DNA of 64,000 bases from an uncultured Clostridia bacterium (GCA_947303255.1 CAMYXL010000006.1:1-64000), one strand, 5' to 3'. Positions 9,473-18,781 are shown, counted from the first letter of the stretch. The notes: generated from the sequence alone by a model not told the origin. Translations and numbers: made by a program.

Positions 9473-11311
9473 TCAGATTGGCTCATCAAACATAGACTCA
9501 TTCGCTTTGTACCATTTTGCAAAATCCTTAAAGACATTATCACCGTATGCTTTCTTAACGGCAGCTGCTGAGTCCTCGCGTGATAAGCAGTCTGAATATC
9601 CCTCCTTTGGCTGGAAATCATTAGCAGCAGTAAGGATCTTTTTATAGCACTCGCTGCCGTATTTGGTCTTGAGATATATCATAAATCTATATCCGTATGT
9701 ATATTCATCCCAACCGTCTTCAAATCCCTGGATAAATAGAGATTCAGCATTGCTTTCATTAATCTCATATTTGATATAACAGTAGTTGTAATGATATTGC
9801 TTTTCATCAGTGTCCATATTATCAACGGCTTTTATGCAGTCGTAAGTAAATGCAGTAGTAAAGCCTTCATTAAGAATGGAACAGAAGTAGTATCCGTTGT
9901 TGCAATTGAGCACATGTAAAAGCTCATGAGGGAGAGCCCAATTACCTCCGTTGTAACCCAATTCATCGTTAAAGTCTATATCACATGGGTTAACAATGAC
10001 GGCTCTGCCGTAAGCGCTTGGTTCACAATTGTCTGCAACAAAGATGGAAAACTTGGAAGTTGGCTTTGGAACATCCTTAAAAGCACCATTAAGATAACAA
10101 TCATCTACCAATCCCCAATCGTCGAGCATATCTAAACTGGCTCCGAATGATTTGGTAAGGAAATCACCTGAATATGAAAGCCCCGTGTTTTTCTCATTTG
10201 CTTTGAATATGTCATCGATTACTTTTGCCGAATCTCCTCTTACAGGGATACCCTTGTCGACAAATACATACGAATACTCAGTTATAAAGTAGCATGGCTC
10301 AGTAGTAGTAACCCATGTATTTTTGTTACCATCGAGTTCAAGCATCTTTACTGAACAAGTCGGCTCGGGCGTTGTTGTTGCAACTGTTGGAACCGGAGTA
10401 GTCGTATTGGTTGATGTAGGGTTTGCAGTTGTTGGAGTAGTAGTATCAACTGGCTTCTTAGGATCTTTTCGTCCGATCGGTGTGAAAGATCCCTTAGGGA
10501 TACCATACGTATCACAGATTTTTTGAAATTCAGGAGCTGAAGCAAATCCTGCAAAAACCTGTTCTCTTGTAACACCTTTCTTTAGTTCACTGAGCCAGAA
10601 AGCTTTGCCGCCTTCTTCGGAAGCTCTGCCCATGAAAAGCTTATATAAGGACTCAACATAATCCTCATTTGATAAATACAATGAGATATATTCATCACTG
10701 AAGATAAAGAAAGAAGCACAGTCAACGCCTGTTATCTTACCGTCGAGAAGATTCTGGACCCAGTACTGCTGGCCGCCTTTGTCGCCCTTTCTGTTGAAAC
10801 AGCATTCATAGAACCTGTCTACGAATATGTTTACTTTCTGAAGTTTGTCAAAGTTGTAGGAAGAAGAGTAGTAACCAGGAGTGATTCCGTTTTGGATGCA
10901 CAGTTCATAAAACTCTTCGGAATTTGCAAAGCCGTCAAAGACTCCGTTTCGGCCAAGCGTGCTTATATTCTTTTTCCAGAATTCGTATCCTTCCGTATCC
11001 GCCTTACGCCCCATGAAAAGAGTGTAGAGGTCATTGATATAAACTTCATCGGAAGTGTTCTTGGATTGGTATTCCTCGCTGGTGATAAAAAGAAGGGCAG
11101 TACCTGTTCCGGTAAGCTTGCCGTCATTTAATTGTCCGAGCCAGAAATTGAAACCGTCTTCGTCAGCATCACGTCCAAGTGCGATCTGATAACATCTGTT
11201 AACGAAGTTCTTTGCACCATCATCTTTTTCGTCTGCTCTGACAATTCCCGCAAGCGGCATGAATACCATAAACAGTGCCAGGAGCAGAGCTGTAAATTTG
11301 GATTTCATCAT
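9473..11311 (-). CDS. secreted protein with repeated DUF4214 domains, TP-rich linker and HExxH metallopeptidase-like domain
   Basis: Signal peptide MMKSKFTALLLALFMVFMPLAGIVRA; repeats FVNRCYQIALGRDADEDGFNFWLGQL; WALPHELLHVLN...NEGFTTAF. Confidence 0.8.
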   Translation of the reverse strand: MMKSKFTALLLALFMVFMPLAGIVRADEKDDGAKNFVNRCYQIALGRDADEDGFNFWLGQLNDGKLTGTGTALLFITSEEYQSKNTSDEVYINDLYTLFMGRKADTEGYEFWKKNISTLGRNGVFDGFANSEEFYELCIQNGITPGYYSSSYNFDKLQKVNIFVDRFYECCFNRKGDKGGQQYWVQNLLDGKITGVDCASFFIFSDEYISLYLSNEDYVESLYKLFMGRASEEGGKAFWLSELKKGVTREQVFAGFASAPEFQKICDTYGIPKGSFTPIGRKDPKKPVDTTTPTTANPTSTNTTTPVPTVATTTPEPTCSVKMLELDGNKNTWVTTTEPCYFITEYSYVFVDKGIPVRGDSAKVIDDIFKANEKNTGLSYSGDFLTKSFGASLDMLDDWGLVDDCYLNGAFKDVPKPTSKFSIFVADNCEPSAYGRAVIVNPCDIDFNDELGYNGGNWALPHELLHVLNCNNGYYFCSILNEGFTTAFTYDCIKAVDNMDTDEKQYHYNYCYIKYEINESNAESLFIQGFEDGWDEYTYGYRFMIYLKTKYGSECYKKILTAANDFQPKEGYSDCLSREDSAAAVKKAYGDNVFKDFAKWYKANESMFDEPI

Positions 11312-11687
11312 GGATATACCTTTTTCTTTCAGAATGACTTTTATAGTCAAAGGCCTGTGTGTTCTCTAAGATTTTATCATCGGGTTCAGATGCAAGGCAA
11401 CAAGACTCTTTGCATTAATCAACAAAATATGAGCGTTTATAGTGTTAATCTGGACAATTTTTAAGAAATTTTACCTGAGAGCAGATGTCAATTTTTTTCG
11501 AAAAAGGAAAGAAAAATGAGCAGATGAAAGGTGGGTGTTTTCGAGGGAAGGACACATGAAATATAGACGGAGATAAATCTCAAAACGATTTGTTAAGGGT
11601 AAAAACTTTGACTTTCAAAGATTACAAATATGCTACAAACACCTGTTTTCACGCATTTTCGGGATTTTTCAATGATATAATCTAGTC

Positions 11688-12980
11688 ATGTTCAAAAAAA
11701 CAGACAAACAAATCGTATTTCACGTTTCGGACAGAACGCTCAACAATACTGTCCGCGTGAGCAGTATCTTGGTCGCAGGAATTATTACTGTGAGCTTCTT
11801 TGGCGTTTCCCTTTGCGGTGCATCCGATGACATTACTATCCAATTGGATAAGAATCCTCTAACTACTAATAGTGAAGTCATTAATACAGGTGCCAAGGGA
11901 ATATCAGGTGTTGCATATTCAAAACCTAATAAACTTGCTGCACACCTTGAAGCGAACACATTTACAGTTCAGCAGTCTACTGACGACAATGGTATTCCTG
12001 TGGAAATTTTGGCTTCTCAGGAATTTACTCCGGACGGATCCAATAACTGGATTTCCTGTAATCAGGCAAATGTCCGATTGGAACCATCGGTTGAATCCGA
12101 TAAGCTCGCAGATGTAGTTTATGCCGATAAGGTCATCCGACTTTCTTATGGCTCATCATGGTCTAAGATTAGGTTGGAGGACGGAACAGAAGGTTATATA
12201 TTAAGCAATCTTCTTTCCAGTTCGGAAATACTTGCTCCTACCGCAACTCCGACACCTTCTCCTACGCCGACTGCAGCACCTACCGCTACGCCGACGCCTA
12301 TTCCTGAGCCTAAGGCAGAAGAAACAACTACAAATACTGCTCCAGAGCCTGCAAAAGAAGAAACTGTATCGGAAACTGAATTAAACGTTACTGTCTATGC
12401 TTCCTGCACAGCAAATCTGCGTTTGGGCCCAAGTACCGGAGCTGAACTTGTAAGAGTACTTAATGCCGGAGACGAGATCACAGTTGTTGCTGAGACATCG
12501 AACGGTTGGTATAAGACGGTTAACGGAAATTATATCAAGGCATCTCTGACTACAACAGAAAAGCCTGCTGAACCGGAGCTGGCTCCGGAATCATCATCTG
12601 AAGAGAGTTCATCCGGTGAAGTAAGTGATTTCGCATCATATTGTTTGCAGTATGTAGGATGTCCTTACGTTTATGCAGGTGCAAGTCCGTCAGGTTTTGA
12701 CTGTTCAGGTTTTGTATCGTACGTATATGCCAACTGGTACGGAATATCACTCCCGCACAGTGCGGATTCTATCTACCAGATGGGTTATGCAGTAACAAGC
12801 GATGAGATGCAGGTCGGTGACGTTGTATGTAACGACCATAACGGAGACGGATACATCGATCATGTAAGTGTGTATATAGGAGGCGGAACAGTAGTTCACG
12901 CATCGACTTCAACAACCGGAGTCATCACAAGTAATTTCTCTGATCTTAAAGATGTGGTATCGATCAGAAGATTAACGTAA
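11688..12980 (+). CDS. SH3-domain NlpC/P60 cell-wall hydrolase
   Basis: Two SH3 segments (NVRLEPS, NLRLGPS), TP-rich linker, NlpC/P60 core YVGCPYVYAGASPSGFDCSGFVSYVY...HSADSIYQMG...DHVSVYIGGGTVVHAS. Confidence 0.93.
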   Translation: MFKKTDKQIVFHVSDRTLNNTVRVSSILVAGIITVSFFGVSLCGASDDITIQLDKNPLTTNSEVINTGAKGISGVAYSKPNKLAAHLEANTFTVQQSTDDNGIPVEILASQEFTPDGSNNWISCNQANVRLEPSVESDKLADVVYADKVIRLSYGSSWSKIRLEDGTEGYILSNLLSSSEILAPTATPTPSPTPTAAPTATPTPIPEPKAEETTTNTAPEPAKEETVSETELNVTVYASCTANLRLGPSTGAELVRVLNAGDEITVVAETSNGWYKTVNGNYIKASLTTTEKPAEPELAPESSSEESSSGEVSDFASYCLQYVGCPYVYAGASPSGFDCSGFVSYVYANWYGISLPHSADSIYQMGYAVTSDEMQVGDVVCNDHNGDGYIDHVSVYIGGGTVVHASTSTTGVITSNFSDLKDVVSIRRLT

Positions 12981-12985
12981 AAAGT

Positions 12986-13020
12986 AAAGTGTCGCTCAAT
13001 CGGGCGACACTTTTTTTGTG
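12986..13020 (+). terminator. intrinsic terminator after the NlpC/P60 gene
   Basis: AAAGTGTCGC...GCGACACTTT followed by a T tract. Confidence 0.9.
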
Positions 13021-13021
13021 A

Positions 13022-13181
13022 AACGAAAACCACGCGATAGTCGCGTGGTTCCATAAAGCTTAAGCGGTGAACAAAAATCTCCTGATGTTAAGTATGTGCG
13101 TGACCTGCCAGTTACGCAAAACATCAGGAGAAATGTGTCAGGAAAAAATACCGACACAAAATTTTATCATAAATAATTATA
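13022..13181 (-). ncRNA. candidate small RNA with tandem terminator-like hairpins
   Basis: On the minus strand: TATAAT (13181-13176), GTGTC..GACAC hairpin, compound stem TCTCCTGATGTT..AACATCAGGAGA followed by TTTTT, then AACCACGCGA-cta-TCGCGTGGTT followed by TTCGTTT. No good -35. Confidence 0.45.
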
Positions 13182-13265
13182 CCCGTGGCTTATCTGAAAA
13201 GGTGCTATATCAAAGTATCATGTAGCTGATATCGACAAATTTGAGAGTGGCAAAGATACAACCCA

Positions 13266-14942
13266 TTAATGGGTAGCAGGTAACCCGTCGCGTGGCTGAC
13301 AGGCCCTCAAAAAACACACTTGTGTGTGGCTAGTAGTATTAGGGCTGTGCCCGAAAAAGAAAAACCACCGGCTATGCCGGTGGATATTTATTGTGCTCAT
13401 CTGTTCGTATGTTATTCCGTATTTCTCGGCTATTGCTTTGGCATGGGAACTGGTATCCGGTGCATCGCGTTTTACCTTGAAAGTATTTTGTCCGTTTACT
13501 CTTTCCATGACGATACTTATTATGTTGCTTTCGCCGTCCCATTTATCCATCTCGGAGGTCTCTCTTCCAAGATCATGGATATGAGTATTGAAGATAACGT
13601 ATGAACCTTTTTCCTTGAGGATCCTTATGAGATCTCTCGACAGATAAAGTCCGTCAGCCATAGATGTTGTGGAGTATGTCTCGTTAAACAGGATCAGTGT
13701 CTTTTCATCTGATTCGTTAACGATACTCTTTACTCTTATTGCTTCCTCTCCGAGACGACCGTAGTTAATGGTCAGATTCTCGTCGATAGGGAAGTGGGTG
13801 AGGATATTAGTAAAATTCATTCCCGTACAAGATGATGCAGTGATAAATGATCCTAATGAAGCCATAAGCACGCATATTCCAAGTCCCTGTTCGAGGATAG
13901 TCTTTCCTCCGCGGTTTGGTCCTGTGAGGATAAAGATCCTCTCATTAGAACTGAATTCGAAATCGTTCTTTACTATGTCTTTTTCACCTGCGACAGCAAG
14001 TCTCAGATTATAGAAATCCTTTATCGAGAAATCCTTGTTGTCCGATGAAGTAGGGAAACAGATATCACAGTTATCCGAACGGAGCTTTCTTCCAAACCTG
14101 GCCATTGCGAGGTAGTAGGTAAGGCCCTCGTAGCTTTCGGTTATGGATTTGGAATCGAAATCAGCATATTTGTGGAATATCTTTTTTATATCAGAATAGT
14201 TATGCTTGAGATGCTTCTCGAGCTTCGGAGCCATCTGGGCAAGAAGAGGATCTGCAACGAGATTATGTGATCTTCTGAAGCCTGTGGATTCAGGTGTAAA
14301 CAAAGTAGTCGTTGTAAGCTTTTCAGCAAGACTGTATTTCGGTCTGAAATGATAAGGAACGAATTCCATTGCTGCAACTTCTTTTATGTTCAGATCAGGA
14401 GTAAAGTTAACTCCGACAATGCATCCTCTTACAACAGAAAGGTCTTTGATGATAAGTTCGAGATCATCTTTAAGCACTTTGAAATCAGGAGATGATACGA
14501 TCTTTATCTGTTCGTCTCTGAATGCTTTAAGACCTTCGGACTTAAGTTCATGCGCGCCTAAACAATCGGCTAGTTTTTCTGTTGTCTTTGCGTACACTTC
14601 CAATTCTCTCAGATCTTCAAGAAGAGAGAATAAAGTAGCATCCTGTTTACGAAGATTCTTATAAGTGCCGCTGTAGTTTTTGAGGACGAAGATATCACCG
14701 ATGCATTCGGAAAGTTCTTCGCAGAGCTTGGCGTTTTCGAGAAGGTCGGAAAGGATGCTTCGTCTGTATTCGATGTCGCTGATGTTATGCGGTATCTTGG
14801 AAAGGACTTTCATGACGATGTCGCGTTCTTCCTTGATCGAGCAGATGCGCTCGGAAAGCTCTGAGATGGCAAGATCCTTTATTGTCTTATCGGAAAGTTC
14901 CGTAACTTTTTTATCTGAATCAGGTGTAAATAAAATATCCAT
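13266..14942 (-). CDS. MutS-family ATPase (no N-terminal mismatch-recognition domain)
   Basis: Walker A FILTGPNRGGKT, Walker B-like LILFNETYSTTS, FNTHIHDLG; start MDILFTPD at 14942. The C-terminal approx. 40 aa are probably spurious (see findings). Confidence 0.8.
   Translation of the reverse strand: MDILFTPDSDKKVTELSDKTIKDLAISELSERICSIKEERDIVMKVLSKIPHNISDIEYRRSILSDLLENAKLCEELSECIGDIFVLKNYSGTYKNLRKQDATLFSLLEDLRELEVYAKTTEKLADCLGAHELKSEGLKAFRDEQIKIVSSPDFKVLKDDLELIIKDLSVVRGCIVGVNFTPDLNIKEVAAMEFVPYHFRPKYSLAEKLTTTTLFTPESTGFRRSHNLVADPLLAQMAPKLEKHLKHNYSDIKKIFHKYADFDSKSITESYEGLTYYLAMARFGRKLRSDNCDICFPTSSDNKDFSIKDFYNLRLAVAGEKDIVKNDFEFSSNERIFILTGPNRGGKTILEQGLGICVLMASLGSFITASSCTGMNFTNILTHFPIDENLTINYGRLGEEAIRVKSIVNESDEKTLILFNETYSTTSMADGLYLSRDLIRILKEKGSYVIFNTHIHDLGRETSEMDKWDGESNIISIVMERVNGQNTFKVKRDAPDTSSHAKAIAEKYGITYEQMSTINIHRHSRWFFFFGHSPNTTSHTQVCFLRACQPRDGLPATH
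13364..13384 (-). terminator. intrinsic terminator of the MutS-family gene
   Basis: Minus strand CCACCGGCATAGCCGGTGG followed by TTTTTC. Confidence 0.8.
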
Positions 14943-15044
14943 GGCTGTCTCCTTATTTCTCGTTTGATTATACAAATTAAGTCGGAACAGGAATATAATA
15001 ATCTTACGATTTGTATCATGATATTGTTTTCGAAAAGGAGCATT

Positions 15045-15806
15045 ATGAGAAAAGATACTGAGATCCTGATCAATGCTGATGAGATCAGAAAGCTGATGTA
15101 TAAGAATGCAGAGCATTCATTTGCGCATACGGCGTACAGGGAGGAACTCAAGAGGTTCTATCTTCTCGAGCAGGGTGATTATGCTGCAGTCGATGAATCT
15201 ATGAAGATGATGAATGCGGATATTCAGGGAACACTCTCGTCAGATCCTGTGAAAAACTACAGATATCTTTTTATCGTTAATACGGGACTTGCGACACGAT
15301 CGGCGATAGAAGCAGGTGCGCCTCAGGAATTGGTCTATTCCATGAGTGATCTGTATATACAAAGGTCTGATTCGGAAAACACGATTGAAGGGATCAAGAA
15401 TCTTAACAGGGAATTCTGGATAAAGATGGTAGATACGATCCGTGCTTCTCGAAAAGAAAAGAAGTATTCAAGACCTGTTAAAAAATGCATAGATCATATA
15501 ACTTCAAACTTCAATAAAAAGATCACGCTTAATGAACTGTCGGAAGTATCAGGACTTACGCCGTGTTATCTGGCGTCATTGTTCAAGAAAGAAACCGGAG
15601 TACCCTTCGGAGAATATCTGACGCGATTCAGGATGGACTCGGCAAGAGCACTTCTTTCGAGGACGGATTACAGTTATTCTAATATCGCACTGTCGCTCGG
15701 GTTTTGTTCCCAAAGTCACTTTACGAAAACATTCAAGGCACAGGTGAAAATGACGCCAAAAGAATACCGCACCGCTTATAGCGATACGGCATTTAGTCTG
15801 TCTTGA
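15045..15806 (+). CDS. AraC family transcriptional regulator
   Basis: C-terminal HTH_18: CIDHITSNFNKKITLNELSEVSGLTPCYLASLFKKETGVPFGEYLTRFRMDSARALL; AAGGAG SD before ATG 15045. Confidence 0.93.
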   Translation: MRKDTEILINADEIRKLMYKNAEHSFAHTAYREELKRFYLLEQGDYAAVDESMKMMNADIQGTLSSDPVKNYRYLFIVNTGLATRSAIEAGAPQELVYSMSDLYIQRSDSENTIEGIKNLNREFWIKMVDTIRASRKEKKYSRPVKKCIDHITSNFNKKITLNELSEVSGLTPCYLASLFKKETGVPFGEYLTRFRMDSARALLSRTDYSYSNIALSLGFCSQSHFTKTFKAQVKMTPKEYRTAYSDTAFSLS

Positions 15807-15814
15807 TCTTGGTG

Positions 15815-17092
15815 TTACTTTGAAAGCTTGATTATCGATTCGTAGATAACATCGATCATTACTTCAAAGTCGTTTACGCTTATATGCTCGTTAGCCTGAT
15901 GACACTGATCTTCGCTCCATGGAGTCTGCGGTCCGAAAGCAACGATGTTCGGCACATGCCTTGCATAAGTTCCGCCGCCTATGGCGATCGCTTCGTTATA
16001 CTTATCGTACTCTTCTTTATAACCAGTGAAGCGGGATCTGTTCTTGTTCCAACTCTCCATTACTGCTGTTATAAGAGGTGAATCTTTCTCGAAAACAATA
16101 GGCTTCATGTGATGCTTATCGTATTCTCCGACAAGACCGAATTTGGAAGCTGCTGCTTTCAATGAGTCGATGAGCTTATCGCTCGGGAAAGTTGCCGGAT
16201 ATCTGAAGTCTATCGTTACTGACTGACATTTCTCATCAACTTTCAATATGCCGACGTTTGAAGTAAGCTCGCCTGAAAGATCAGTAATATCGCAGCCGGT
16301 TAGTTCCTTTATGTTATCATTCAGAAAATAGTACTTGATGAAATCGAATACTTCGCAATTAAAGTAATGTTCATCTACAAACTTAGTGATCGCGTTGATT
16401 CCGAGATCAGGCTTTGAAGCATGAGCAGGCTTACCGATGCTCTCGAATTCATTAGCGTCGATCGTTCCTTTGCAAATGGCAGGAACCATGTTAGCGGCAC
16501 TTCCTCCGTTAACGTTTACATTGCTTACACCGGAAGTCTGGAACGTTGCCTGAAGGATTCCTTTCTCGGCAAAGATAGCAGGGAATTCAGCATCAGGTGT
16601 AAAGCCGCAATCAGGAATTATAGTATCAGGATTAGTAACGTATTCGTGCATGCAGTCGCATGTTCTTTCTTCATCTGTTCCAAGGATAAGTCTTATCCTG
16701 CAACCGAGATCTCTTGCTTCTTCCTTGAGCTTACAAAGTGCAAAGAAAGAGGCGAGAGCAGGACCCTTATCATCAACGATTCCTCTGGCGTAAAAAGCAT
16801 CATCCTTAACTGTCAATGTAAACGGATCAGTTTCCCATCCGTCTCCTTCAGGAACAACGTCAAGGTGACAAACGATCGCTACAGTCTTTTCGCCTTCGCC
16901 GAAGTCTATGTATCCGACTTTGTCGTTAAATACGTTTGTCTCAAATCCGAGAGACTTTGCTTTGTTAAGAAATACTTCAAGTACCTCACGGTTCTTCAAT
17001 CCGAATGGAGCTCCCGGAACCGGATCGGATCCTACGCTTCTTATGGATATGATCTCAGACATGAAGTCGATATTTGATTTGGTAAGTTTCAT
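15815..17092 (-). CDS. M20 family dipeptidase (Sapep/PepV-like)
   Basis: VAIVCHLDVVPEGDGW, ARGIVDDKGPALASFFAL, LGTDEERTCDCMHEY, GGGTYARHVPNIVAFGP. Confidence 0.92.
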   Translation of the reverse strand: MKLTKSNIDFMSEIISIRSVGSDPVPGAPFGLKNREVLEVFLNKAKSLGFETNVFNDKVGYIDFGEGEKTVAIVCHLDVVPEGDGWETDPFTLTVKDDAFYARGIVDDKGPALASFFALCKLKEEARDLGCRIRLILGTDEERTCDCMHEYVTNPDTIIPDCGFTPDAEFPAIFAEKGILQATFQTSGVSNVNVNGGSAANMVPAICKGTIDANEFESIGKPAHASKPDLGINAITKFVDEHYFNCEVFDFIKYYFLNDNIKELTGCDITDLSGELTSNVGILKVDEKCQSVTIDFRYPATFPSDKLIDSLKAAASKFGLVGEYDKHHMKPIVFEKDSPLITAVMESWNKNRSRFTGYKEEYDKYNEAIAIGGGTYARHVPNIVAFGPQTPWSEDQCHQANEHISVNDFEVMIDVIYESIIKLSK

Positions 17093-17188
17093 ATGTAAAC
17101 CTCTATCTAGTTTAGTAAAAACAATTATACGATAAATGTTTGATTCTTAGGATACATCTGTTACGAACTTATGTTATAACTTAACTCT

Positions 17189-18541
17189 ATGGATCAGAAA
17201 AAAGGATTTGCAGGCAAGCTTATAAAGATAATCTTGCCGATAACAATACAGAATTTCATGTTTTCTCTCGTCCCGATATCGGACGCGATGATGCTCGTAT
17301 ACCTTGATCAGGATCAGATGTCTGCTGTCTCTCTTGCAGCGCAGGCTATGTTCGTGCTCAACATTTTCCTTTATGCAATAGTAAGCGGAATGAGTCTTTT
17401 CGCAGCTCAATACTGGGGTAAAGGTGATATCAGATCATTCGAGAAGATGGTAGGTTATTCTTTGAAACTTTCATTTCCGATCCTGTTGGTCTTCTTCGGC
17501 TTGGGAATGTTTAATCCGATGGGAGTCATGCGTATCTATACCAATGATCCCGTTATCATCGCTCACGGAATGAAGTATCTCAGATTCGTCTCATTTGCAT
17601 ATATCTTTACCGGACTTGCTCAGATATTCGGAAATGTTTTAAAGAATTCCGGACTTGTTATTTGGAGTACTGTGATAAGTGTTGCAATGGTCATATCGAA
17701 TGTGCTTCTTAATGCCGTTTTCATCTACGGTCTTCTGGGAGCTCCTAAGCTCGAATCCAGAGGTGCGGCGCTTGCTACTACCATTTCATCGGCGATCGGA
17801 TGTATCAGTGCGCTTATCCTGATACTCGTAAAGAAAACGATCAAGATCCGCATTAAGGATATTCTTAAGACTGATCTTGATATGCGTAAGGACTTCAGTA
17901 AATACTCCGGTCCGCTCCTGTTTAATAACATCTCATGGGGAATCGGTTTTACCATGATCTCCGTTATCATCGGTCATCTTAATTCCGATGTTGTTGCGGC
18001 AAATGCTATCGCAGCAGTCGTAAAAGATCTCGTATCCTGTTTCTGTTTCGCGCTTGCAGCGGGTGGCTCTATCGTAGTTGGTAATGAACTTGGAGCAGGT
18101 GATCTTAAGCACGGAAAAGAATACGGTGATAAGATATTCAAGATCTCGATAATAAGCGGAATAATTCTCGGATTATTGACAGCTGCGTCAACACCGGTTG
18201 TCCTTCGTATAGTAGGTCTTACTCCTAAGGCTGAGTATTACCTTATGTGGATGCTCATCATGTGTTCCTACTATATCCTCGGAAGATCTATTAATTCGGT
18301 CGTTATATCAGGCATTCTTGCAGCAGGCGGAGATACCAAGTTCGGAATGATATGCGATACGGTCACTATGTGGGCTTTTATCGTTCCTATCGGAGCACTT
18401 CTTGCTTTCGTCGTTAAGATACCTGTAGTTTGGGTCTGCTTCTTCCTTTATCTCGATGAGATGGTCAAGATCCCTGTGGTCTATTGGTACTACAAAAGGT
18501 ATCGATGGGTCAAAAATATCGTCAACAAAGAAGACGCCTAA
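17189..18541 (+). CDS. MATE family efflux transporter
   Basis: 12-TM MATE pattern; ISDAMMLVYLDQDQMSAVSLAAQ. Confidence 0.93.
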   Translation: MDQKKGFAGKLIKIILPITIQNFMFSLVPISDAMMLVYLDQDQMSAVSLAAQAMFVLNIFLYAIVSGMSLFAAQYWGKGDIRSFEKMVGYSLKLSFPILLVFFGLGMFNPMGVMRIYTNDPVIIAHGMKYLRFVSFAYIFTGLAQIFGNVLKNSGLVIWSTVISVAMVISNVLLNAVFIYGLLGAPKLESRGAALATTISSAIGCISALILILVKKTIKIRIKDILKTDLDMRKDFSKYSGPLLFNNISWGIGFTMISVIIGHLNSDVVAANAIAAVVKDLVSCFCFALAAGGSIVVGNELGAGDLKHGKEYGDKIFKISIISGIILGLLTAASTPVVLRIVGLTPKAEYYLMWMLIMCSYYILGRSINSVVISGILAAGGDTKFGMICDTVTMWAFIVPIGALLAFVVKIPVVWVCFFLYLDEMVKIPVVYWYYKRYRWVKNIVNKEDA

Positions 18542-18631
18542 AAATATTTTCAAAATTTTTTTCGAAAAAATGAACCTGAGCAAACTTCCTTACGTCTATT
18601 GGTTATAAGACGCTGATAAGGAGGTCAAGAT

Positions 18632-18781
18632 GTGTTGGAAAGAATCAAGTTCCTGACGAGGTTTTTCAAAGCGGTAGCAGAGGACATGGAATTGCCTGAC
18701 GAGAATAAAACAGGTTGTAACAAAATCGAAGAAAGTGAGAAAATAGAAAATGATGAAGCAGGAGACAATAACAATGAGTGA
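18632..18781 (+). CDS. small ORF (49 aa) coupled to the sigma factor gene
   Basis: GTG start after AAGGAGG; MLERIKFLTRFFKAVAEDMELPDENKTG...; stop overlaps the downstream ATG region (AATGAGTGA). Confidence 0.5.
   Translation: MLERIKFLTRFFKAVAEDMELPDENKTGCNKIEESEKIENDEAGDNNNE

Noticed and set aside
10323-10526. Val/Gly-rich ORF on + strand
   Set aside because: Antisense of the TP-rich linker of the DUF4214 protein.
13022-13330. CRISPR array or IS remnant
   Set aside because: Several inverted repeats but no regularly spaced direct repeat, no transposase ORF and no obvious target duplication.
13320-13604. 94-aa and 86-aa + strand ORFs over the MutS-family 3' end
   Set aside because: Overlap the terminator and the opposite-strand ATPase motifs; no domain.
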